From the NCBI GenBank assembly GCA_000433515.1, contig FR891205.1, positions 10,439 to 15,958 on the forward strand: 5,520 bases of DNA, in the 5' to 3' direction. The position numbers and the translations under genes were made by a program. The notes below the pieces were generated by a model, which was given only the letters and a program-made list of their open reading frames with translations, made no database searches and was not told the origin of the DNA. Positions within the stretch are counted from its first letter, which is position 1. Every line of letters begins with the position of its first letter. This document shows positions 1-4,890 of the stretch, one piece after another. Source of the stretch: Candidatus Colimorpha enterica. Lineage in GTDB: Bacteria > Bacillota > Clostridia > Oscillospirales > CAG-272.

Positions 1-701
1 CTTTCTCCGGCACATATTTCTCCGACAACTCGGCGCAGAACGGCGGCACGCTCTATAATTCTTCGACAGCGGAGATCTCCGACGGCTCGATGTATTCCGG
101 TACCGCAGCCTCCTGCGGCGGAAATATATATAACTGCGGCAACTCGTCGCTTGCCATATCCGGCGGCTCGATAGGAAGAGGCAAGGCGGTTTACGGCGGC
201 GGGATATTCAATCTCGGCACCCTTACCGTCGGGGGCGGCGGCTTCACGCTGAACAAGGCGGAGGCAGGGCAGGCAATACTCAACGCCGGAAAGCTGATAT
301 TCAACCGGTTCCCCTACATCGACGCTAAAAACGATGTGTTCATCCTTTCCGGTCATCCGGCAGAAATAGAATCCGAGATGAAAGCCGAGCTTATCGCCGT
401 CCTGACTCCCGGAACCGAAAGCAGCGGCGTGTACAGTCCGCTGTATTCCGAAGATGCCGTTCTCATCGACGGCGAATTTGCCGCGATCTCATATGTGAAA
501 TTCAAAATCTCCCCGGACGGAGAGAACGAATGGATACTCTCCTTCGACGGCAGGATATCAAAGAAGCTGCCGGTCTATTACAGCGCGTGGTTCTGGACTG
601 TCATTGTCGCCGTATATGCCGCGCTCATAGCCGGAACCGTCTTTGCCGTGAGACTTTACGACAAAAAGCGCAAAGCTCCGGGAAAAGCCGCAAAAGCATA
701 A
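1..701 (+). CDS. C-terminal part of a membrane-anchored beta-helix-like surface protein (5' end outside window)
   Basis: The frame is open from the first full codon at position 3, so the ATG at 90 is internal and the gene starts before the window; 232 codons are visible. The first ~115 residues are rungs of roughly 24-26 residues with a loose pattern of GG-x-I/L-Y/F-N, a turn, then an ISGGSI-like strand (for example GGNIYNCG, GGGIFNLG, GQAILNAG). Such repeats are typical of right-handed parallel beta-helix (pectate-lyase-like / polymorphic repeat) proteins. A non-repetitive region of about 80 residues follows. One hydrophobic helix is encoded at about 588-650 (starts WFWTVIVAV), then a basic tail of 16 residues (RLYDKKRK...). 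This predicts an extracellular repeat region held by a single C-terminal membrane helix with the tail in the cytoplasm. No LPXTG sorting signal is seen. Ligand or enzymatic function is unknown; adhesion or surface display is only a guess. The next gene starts 43 bases downstream with no terminator between. Confidence 0.8.
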   Translation, partial: FSGTYFSDNSAQNGGTLYNSSTAEISDGSMYSGTAASCGGNIYNCGNSSLAISGGSIGRGKAVYGGGIFNLGTLTVGGGGFTLNKAEAGQAILNAGKLIFNRFPYIDAKNDVFILSGHPAEIESEMKAELIAVLTPGTESSGVYSPLYSEDAVLIDGEFAAISYVKFKISPDGENEWILSFDGRISKKLPVYYSAWFWTVIVAVYAALIAGTVFAVRLYDKKRKAPGKAAKA

Positions 702-730
702 AAGAGAGTACAGTCAGCCGGATGACCGAA

Positions 731-737
731 GAAAGGA
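731..737 (+). promoter_or_regulatory. Ribosome binding site GAAAGGA for the Ppx/GppA gene
   Basis: GAAAGGA lies 7 bases before the ATG at 745 and fixes that start. The same string with the same following bases (GAAAGGACAGA) precedes the DUF3810 gene on the other strand. Confidence 0.75.
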
Positions 738-744
738 CAGAGTC

Positions 745-1671
745 ATGAAATACGCAGTGACCGATATAGGCGCAAACACCGTCAAGATAAGCATTTACAG
801 TGTGGAAAACGGCGCGGCAAAGCACATAGTAAGCCAGTCAACTCCCGTCGGGCTTGCCGGGTATGTAACTGACGGGGTTCTGTCCGATACGGGGATATCC
901 GAGCTTGCCGCAGTCGTATCCGACTATGAAAAACTGGCGGAGACAGTGTCCGCCGACGGGGCATTCTATATCGCAACCGCAAGCCTGCGCAACATTTCAA
1001 ACGGCGAATACGCAGTCTCCGAGGTGTTCCGCCGCACCGGGATAAGAATATCGGTGATAAGCGGAGAGCGCGAGGCGGAGCTTGGCTTTACCGGCTTTCT
1101 TTCGGCGGCTCACGGCGCATTCAAATGGTTCCCGGATGACGGTATTTTTGCCGATATGGGAGGCGGAAGCACCGAGCTTGTTTCGGTCGTCGGCGGCAGC
1201 GACGCTTTCAGAATAAGCCTGCCGTTCGGTGCTCTGAAGCTGTATAACCGCTTTGTCTCCGGTGTAATTCCGACTGCCGCGGAGGTTGACGGGATATCCC
1301 GCTTTGTCCGTGACGAGCTGCGCAAAAATCTTTCTGCCGGAATTTTTGCCGGAAACACCGTCTATCTCACCGGAGGAACGGCGAAAGCGGCGGGGAAGGC
1401 AGTTTCGTGGCTCACCGGAAAGCCGAGAGGAAACATGGCGCAGTTTACTCCCGCCGATTTTTCTTCGGTTCTTGACCGGTGCATGAACGAAAGCGGCTGC
1501 CTGCATTTTCTCGCCTCGAAAATCCCGGACAGAATACATATGCTGATACCGGGTCTCTGTGTATTTTCGGAGCTTTTCCGCTATGCGGGAACGGAACGTG
1601 TTTTTACCGTCTATTCCGGAATACGCGACGGATTCATTTATGACATGATAAGAAAAGGGACAATATGCTGA
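745..1671 (+). CDS. Ppx/GppA-family phosphatase (exopolyphosphatase-like), 308 aa
   Basis: This belongs to the ASKHA-fold Ppx/GppA family, cytosolic enzymes that hydrolyse inorganic polyphosphate and/or the pentaphosphate alarmone pppGpp. Visible motifs, in order: the phosphate-1 loop at residues 5-14 (VTDIGANTVK); ATASLRN at 77-83; SGEREAEL at 106-113, which holds the acidic residues of the family's catalytic loop (E108, E110); the phosphate-2 loop ADMGGGSTEL at 136-145; SLPFGALKL at 158-166; and the adenosine-type GGTA motif at 210-213. A C-terminal helix region ends in a SGIRDGFIYD motif that matches the family's glReGll. At 308 residues it is a bare two-subdomain Ppx/GppA core, without the C-terminal HD-like domain of the long enzymes. 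The first loop reads DIGANT where DLGSNS is common, a mild variation. The 3' end overlaps the methyltransferase gene by 7 bases, so the two are probably translationally coupled. Polyphosphate versus pppGpp specificity cannot be decided from sequence. Confidence 0.9.
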   Translation: MKYAVTDIGANTVKISIYSVENGAAKHIVSQSTPVGLAGYVTDGVLSDTGISELAAVVSDYEKLAETVSADGAFYIATASLRNISNGEYAVSEVFRRTGIRISVISGEREAELGFTGFLSAAHGAFKWFPDDGIFADMGGGSTELVSVVGGSDAFRISLPFGALKLYNRFVSGVIPTAAEVDGISRFVRDELRKNLSAGIFAGNTVYLTGGTAKAAGKAVSWLTGKPRGNMAQFTPADFSSVLDRCMNESGCLHFLASKIPDRIHMLIPGLCVFSELFRYAGTERVFTVYSGIRDGFIYDMIRKGTIC

Positions 1672-2450
1672 AGGAAAACGACCGTATTTCCGGCGGAAAT
1701 ATTTTCGAGGGCATCGTTTCGGTAAGAACGCTTATCGCAAACAGCCTTGCCTTTGCCGCCGGGAATTCCGGAAATGACAGAAAAATAAAAAGCGTTTTCT
1801 GCGACTCCGGAAGAACCGGAAAAAGCCGCGAATACGCATGGATAAAACACCGCGGAGAGGAGCTCGGCTTTGATGTCGTCATGTGCTCGTCCGAGGATAT
1901 TGACTGCATGACCGTCGGAAACACACACGGCGGGCTTGCCGCGGAATGCACCGGCCGCACGATTCCCGGGATATCCGCGGACATGATAAAACCGAACGGG
2001 TTCTATGTCATGCTTGAGGGGATAGAAGACCCGTATAATTTCGGCTACGCTCTCCGTTCGCTTTACGCGGCGGGGGCTGACGGGATAATCCTCTCCGAAA
2101 GAAACTGGATGACCGCCGCCGGAATAGTCTGCCGCGCGTCTGCCGGGGCTTCCGAGCTGATCCCGCTGTATCTCTGCGGCAATGACCCGGCGGGAGTTAT
2201 GAAAGCCGCCGGCTACCGCGTTGTCTGTGCCGATCTCCGCGACTCGGTTCCGGTTTTCGATGCCGATCTTTCGCTTCCGCTGTTTCTCGTTGTCGGCGGA
2301 GAAAAGCGCGGCATTTCAAGAAGGCTTCTCGATTCCTCCGACCTTAACGTCAGGATCGATTACGCAAGAGATTTCACAGCATCCCTTTCCGCCGCCTCCG
2401 CCGCAACCGTCGCAGGCTACGAGGTTTTCAGGCAGAACAGGGTGAGGTGA
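1665..2450 (+). CDS. TrmH/SpoU-family RNA 2'-O-methyltransferase, 261 aa
   Basis: This is predicted to transfer a methyl group from S-adenosylmethionine to a ribose 2'-OH in rRNA or tRNA, in the cytosol. Residues ~12-95 match the L30e-like substrate-binding domain of RlmB/TrmH enzymes (IFEGIVSVR at 13-21 and THGGLAAE at 87-94, the usual THQG-ivA site). The SPOUT catalytic domain follows. Motif 1 is GIEDPYNFGYALRS at 119-132, with the family's invariant Asn (N125) and catalytic-type Arg (R131). Motif 2 is VVGGEKRGIS at 209-218, matching lvlGsEgrGis and binding the cofactor in the trefoil knot. Motif 3, normally IPM...SLNVSVA, is degenerate: RIDYARDFTASLSAASA at 230-246 keeps SL but has Ser for the usual Asn. 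The start ATG overlaps the preceding gene by 7 bases, and GGGA sits 4 bases upstream. The TGA stop at 2448-2450 is also the first triplet of the adjacent hairpin element. The specific target nucleotide is not predictable. Confidence 0.9.
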   Translation: MLKENDRISGGNIFEGIVSVRTLIANSLAFAAGNSGNDRKIKSVFCDSGRTGKSREYAWIKHRGEELGFDVVMCSSEDIDCMTVGNTHGGLAAECTGRTIPGISADMIKPNGFYVMLEGIEDPYNFGYALRSLYAAGADGIILSERNWMTAAGIVCRASAGASELIPLYLCGNDPAGVMKAAGYRVVCADLRDSVPVFDADLSLPLFLVVGGEKRGISRRLLDSSDLNVRIDYARDFTASLSAASAATVAGYEVFRQNRVR

Positions 2451-2452
2451 CG

Positions 2453-2520
2453 CTGGGCGCCGCCCAGACCCGCTTAAGAAACTTCTTGAAAGAAGTTTCT
2501 TAAGAATCTTCAAGAACTTT
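2453..2520 (+). terminator. Left double-hairpin unit, putative terminator of the ppx-trmH pair
   Basis: The first stem-loop is at 2453-2467 (CTGGGC/GCCCAG). The second is at 2473-2504, with 14 perfect base pairs (CTTAAGAAACTTCT and its complement) closed by a TGAA tetraloop. It begins two bases after the TrmH stop codon. The sequence that follows (AATCTTCAAGAACTTTT) is only moderately T-rich, so strength as a rho-independent terminator is uncertain. Confidence 0.5.
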
Positions 2521-2539
2521 TGAACTGAAAAGAAGAAAT

Positions 2540-2585
2540 ATGGGTTCGGTGCTCCTCGGGTTAAGCCGGAGAGTATCGAACCCAT
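2540..2585 (+). other. Central 20-bp imperfect hairpin
   Basis: The two 20-base arms (2540-2559 and 2566-2585) enclose the loop GTTAAG. Nine outer pairs are perfect (ATGGGTTCG with CGAACCCAT). Inside these, pairing continues with three G-U wobbles and one C/A mismatch. The wobbles form only if the plus strand is transcribed; on the minus strand they become A/C mismatches. An A/T-rich run follows (AATAATTAAATTCATTT). It could be a second plus-strand terminator or a structured RNA; no tRNA or known riboswitch was recognised. Confidence 0.6.
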
Positions 2586-2605
2586 AATAATTAAATTCAT
2601 TTACC

Positions 2606-2670
2606 AAAGTTCTTGGAGTTCTCAGAACCTTCTTTCAAGAAGGTTCTGAGCGGGTCCGGGCAGCGCCCGG
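2606..2670 (-). terminator. Right double-hairpin unit, putative terminator of the minus-strand pair
   Basis: Read on the minus strand, this is the second copy of the unit. It has a GC stem at 2656-2670 (CCGGGC/GCCCGG) and a 13-bp stem at 2621-2650 closed by a TGAA loop. It starts a few bases after the TAA stop of the DUF3810 gene. The downstream tail lacks a clear run of U, so termination is plausible but not proven. Confidence 0.5.
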
Positions 2671-2676
2671 CGTCAC

Positions 2677-3789
2677 TTATTTCCCCTTGTAATACGCCAC
2701 GGCGAGGTCAACGACCATTCCGTAGCTGCGGGAGCCTTCCTTCTGCCCCTGAGAGGCGAGGTAGGTGTCGTTTATCGTCCCGCTTATATCGGCGGCAACG
2801 TTGTCGCGGTACTTTTCAAAGAAATCGTTGTATGCGATCATCTCGTATCTCAGCCTGCTGTCTGTCTCCGAAAGAAGAGCCGTGTATTTGTCTTTGTCGG
2901 CTCTGTAAAGCGCGGAGATCACATACTCGTAAACGCTCATGAAGCCGGAATACCGGATATAAGGATCGTCGCTTTTCAGACAGACAAGGAAAGCAATAAA
3001 GTTCGCCTCGTCCTCCTTTGAAATTCCCCTCTGGTGAGCCAGCTCGTGCGCGGCAGTGTAGGGAAGAGTGTAGTCGGGAAAATTCGTGTTGATGTTCGAC
3101 TCTCCGGTAAAGTACGTGTAGACGCCGGAGATGTGCGTGTAGGTCATAGGCTCGCTCATAACAACATATTTCACTCTCGTCCGGAAGGCGGGAAGGAAGG
3201 AGTAATCCTTTGAAGCCTCAATATACGCATCCTGAAGCAGCCGGTTCATCTCATCAAGCGTGTAAGGCATGACGGATGACGAACCGTAGCGGAATTCAAT
3301 CTGTCCGCTGACCTCCGAAATGCCGTCAAGCAGGATCTTTGCCGTCTCATAAAGCTCGTCAGCCGAGACCTTCTGCCTTGAAATTCCCAGCTTCTCGTCA
3401 AGAGATGTCCCGCTGTACCCGGCGGCAAAGGTAAAGGTAAAGGACGTGAAGAAAAATGCCAGCGCCGCAAGCAGCGACATCATCATCTTCACCATATCGC
3501 GGAGCGTCTTTTTCGATACTTTAATTATCATCACTACAAGCACCGTGACAATAAGCGGCATAAGCATGAGTATCGTCTCGGCAAGAGAAAACGGGAACCA
3601 CCCGGTCAGCTTTGCATTTATCATCCGGAAAAACGCGCCGGGATAGCGGTTGTAAAAATCCGAAAAAACCGGGCTGAGCGAAAAAGCGATCTTCAGTATC
3701 AGCGAGATCAGCGCAAGGACAAACAGCACCTTCGCCGGTTTGGGCGTGCATTCGTTCAGCTTTTTAAAGAAATCCTTTATCTTCTTCAT
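2677..3789 (-). CDS. DUF3810-like membrane protein with zinc-metalloprotease motif, 370 aa
   Basis: The N-terminus is short and basic, followed by three predicted membrane helices at about residues 20-39, 69-90 and 102-123. The region NAKLTGWFPFSLAE between the first two helices is typical of DUF3810 proteins. The large C-terminal domain carries HELAH at 248-252, followed by QRGISKEDEANF (to 264). This is an HExxH zinc-binding motif with downstream acidic residues (E259, E261) as possible third ligands, so the protein is probably a membrane-bound zincin peptidase. A later stretch, DDPYIRYSGFMSVYEYVISALYR-like in style (roughly 275-298), also fits the family. Substrate and biological role are unknown. 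The ATG at 3789 was chosen over an in-frame ATG at 3849 because it has GAAAGGA 6 bases upstream; the longer form adds a 20-residue Cys/Arg-rich leader unlike the family and overlaps the upstream gene. It lies 20 bases after the pseudouridine synthase gene, so co-transcription is likely. Confidence 0.85.
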   Translation of the reverse strand: MKKIKDFFKKLNECTPKPAKVLFVLALISLILKIAFSLSPVFSDFYNRYPGAFFRMINAKLTGWFPFSLAETILMLMPLIVTVLVVMIIKVSKKTLRDMVKMMMSLLAALAFFFTSFTFTFAAGYSGTSLDEKLGISRQKVSADELYETAKILLDGISEVSGQIEFRYGSSSVMPYTLDEMNRLLQDAYIEASKDYSFLPAFRTRVKYVVMSEPMTYTHISGVYTYFTGESNINTNFPDYTLPYTAAHELAHQRGISKEDEANFIAFLVCLKSDDPYIRYSGFMSVYEYVISALYRADKDKYTALLSETDSRLRYEMIAYNDFFEKYRDNVAADISGTINDTYLASQGQKEGSRSYGMVVDLAVAYYKGK

Positions 3790-3795
3790 GTTCTG

Positions 3796-3802
3796 TCCTT
3801 TC
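3796..3802 (-). promoter_or_regulatory. Ribosome binding site GAAAGGA deciding the DUF3810 start
   Basis: On the minus strand, GAAAGGA is followed by 6 bases and the ATG at 3789. This supports the shorter 370-residue protein over the upstream in-frame ATG at 3849, which would overlap the preceding gene. Confidence 0.75.
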
Positions 3803-3809
3803 GCACAAT

Positions 3810-4718
3810 TCATACGGCACCCGCAATGTCCGCGCCGATCCTGCGGCACAGACGCCCCATATCGCCTTTCAGCGGTGCTGAGAGGGTGATCCTTTCCCCG
3901 GTCGTCGGATGCGTGAATTCAAGCCGCGAACAGTGAAGCGCCTGCCTGCCGATCAGCTCCGATTCCTCCCCGTAAAGCGTGTCCCCGCACAGCGGATGTC
4001 CGATATATGCCATGTGTACCCGTATCTGATGCGTCCTGCCGGTGACGGGTCGCACCTCAAGAAGCGTGACTTTTCCGTCGGTGTACAGCGGAGCATACCG
4101 TGTCTCGGCATACTGCCCCTCGTTTTCCGGGCAAACCGTGCGCTCGATAATGCTTTCATACCGGCGCTTTATGTTGGCAATAACCGTCCCGGACTGATAA
4201 ACCGCACCCACAGCGGCGGCAATATAGGTCTTTTTTATTCCCCCGCGCGACATTTCGGATGAAATGCGATAGGCTGACGCGCGGTTTTTTGCAACAAGAA
4301 CGATACCGCTTGTGTCTCTGTCAAGCCGGTTCACGGCGCGGAATACAAACGGGATGCTTTTCTTTGCAAAATAAAATGCAAGCCCGTTCGCAAGCGTGTC
4401 GTAATAATGCCCGTGCGACGGATGAGTAGGCATTCCGGCAGGCTTGTTCAGCGCGATAATGTCGCCGTCCTCGTATATTATGTCAAGCGGAATGTCGCCC
4501 GGCATAACGTTTCCCCCCGCCGCGGCGTCGTCTCTGTCAAGAAAAAGAACATCTCCCGTCGCAAGCACTGCTCTGACGGTCACTCGGACGCCGTTTATCA
4601 TTATCCCGGTATCAAGGCTCTTCAGATGCGAAAGCTCGGCGCGGGACATTCCGAGATCCTTTTTGAGATAGTCCCTCAGGCATTTTCCGTTTTCGGCTTC
4701 GGTGATGACAATTTCCAT
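3810..4718 (-). CDS. RluA-family RNA pseudouridine synthase, 302 aa
   Basis: This is predicted to isomerise uridine to pseudouridine in rRNA (or tRNA), in the cytosol. An N-terminal S4-type RNA-binding domain covers about residues 12-60 (SRAELSHLK, then IMINGVRV). The catalytic domain begins near DIIYEDGDIIALNKPAGMPTHP in the usual position. The active-site motif is NRLDRDTSG at 130-138 with catalytic Asp133; the His that often precedes RLD is Asn here, a variant that does not touch the catalytic residue. Downstream are the family motifs GRTHQIRVHM and GHPLCGDTLYG. Length is normal for the family. I chose the ATG at 4718 (MEIVITEAENGK) because GGA lies 9 bases upstream and the N-terminus then matches relatives. 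An in-frame GTG at 4757 gives 315 residues but lies only a few bases from the expected transcript start, and the ATG at 4724 has GGA too close. It is the first gene of a probable two-gene operon with the DUF3810 gene. The exact target uridine is not predictable. Confidence 0.9.
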   Translation of the reverse strand: MEIVITEAENGKCLRDYLKKDLGMSRAELSHLKSLDTGIMINGVRVTVRAVLATGDVLFLDRDDAAAGGNVMPGDIPLDIIYEDGDIIALNKPAGMPTHPSHGHYYDTLANGLAFYFAKKSIPFVFRAVNRLDRDTSGIVLVAKNRASAYRISSEMSRGGIKKTYIAAAVGAVYQSGTVIANIKRRYESIIERTVCPENEGQYAETRYAPLYTDGKVTLLEVRPVTGRTHQIRVHMAYIGHPLCGDTLYGEESELIGRQALHCSRLEFTHPTTGERITLSAPLKGDMGRLCRRIGADIAGAV

Positions 4719-4768
4719 CGGCATTTTTCCGTTCACGGTGATTATTTGCCGCCTCACGGCATAGTTAT

Positions 4769-4797
4769 ATTATACATCGCCGGAAAAACATAAACAA
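4769..4797 (-). promoter_or_regulatory. Sigma-A-type promoter for the pseudouridine synthase operon
   Basis: On the minus strand a perfect TATAAT -10 box occupies 4774-4769. Seventeen bases upstream is TTGTTT (4797-4792), a weak -35 matching 3 of 6 consensus bases. Transcription would start near 4762, leaving about 44 bases of leader before the ATG at 4718. Confidence 0.6.
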
Positions 4798-4876
4798 CCG
4801 GTTTTTGCAAACAATAATTGAATTTTTGACTGCGGAAAGTCCCGGACACCGGAAACGGCGCATCCGGAGATCCGAT

Positions 4877-4882
4877 GGGAGG
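4877..4882 (+). promoter_or_regulatory. Strong ribosome binding site GGGAGG
   Basis: GGGAGG is followed by 8 bases and the ATG at 4891. It fixes the start of the secreted repeat protein and suggests efficient translation. Confidence 0.8.
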
Positions 4883-4890
4883 TATTTTCA

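Larger units (their letters stand above)
2447..2676. repeat. 230-bp mirrored hairpin element filling a convergent intergenic gap
   Basis: Two inverted copies of one unit face each other: the left arm at 2447-2520 and the right arm at 2606-2676 read on the minus strand. Each unit reads GTGACG, a GC-rich hairpin, ACCCG, an AT-richer hairpin, and a tail ending CAAGAACTTT. By hand alignment about 62 of 73 columns agree. The sequence between the arms (2521-2605) is A/T-rich and carries a third hairpin at 2540-2585. The whole could fold as five separate stem-loops or as one long imperfect hairpin. I infer a dispersed intergenic repeat similar in architecture to paired inverted REP elements, possibly doubling as a bidirectional terminator. 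No ORF of credible composition lies inside it. Copy number elsewhere in the genome is unknown. Confidence 0.85.
4719..4890. other. Divergent intergenic region
   Basis: This region separates the minus-strand pseudouridine synthase from the plus-strand surface protein gene. It holds the minus-strand promoter described separately and an A/T-rich centre (about 4760-4830). On the plus strand a TTGACT (4826-4831) could be a -35, but no convincing -10 follows at the right spacing, so the promoter of the surface gene is not assigned. No riboswitch or strong hairpin was recognised. Confidence 0.5.

Noticed and set aside
997..1539. A 180-codon open frame on the minus strand inside the Ppx/GppA gene
   Set aside because: It lies wholly within a well-recognised gene, is rich in Arg and Ser as expected of an antisense shadow, and matches no family I recognise.
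2540..2585. Possible tRNA or tRNA-like fragment because of GGTTCG and CGAACC strings
   Set aside because: No cloverleaf arms, acceptor stem or anticodon loop can be drawn; the strings are simply the two arms of one hairpin.
2447..2676. Possible insertion sequence or MITE with target-site duplication
   Set aside because: There is no transposase frame, and no convincing direct repeat was seen outside the ends beyond short chance matches. A mobile origin remains an inference only.
3790..3849. Upstream in-frame ATG at 3849 as the start of the DUF3810 protein
   Set aside because: It overlaps the preceding gene by 40 bases and adds a Cys/Arg-rich leader with no family match, while the ATG at 3789 has a clear ribosome binding site.
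4407..4793. A 128-codon plus-strand open frame opposite the pseudouridine synthase gene
   Set aside because: It is antisense to a strongly supported gene and has no recognisable domain or good ribosome binding site.
4826..4854. Plus-strand promoter with TTGACT as -35 for the secreted repeat protein
   Set aside because: The bases 16-19 downstream are G/C-rich with no -10-like hexamer, so only half of a promoter is present.
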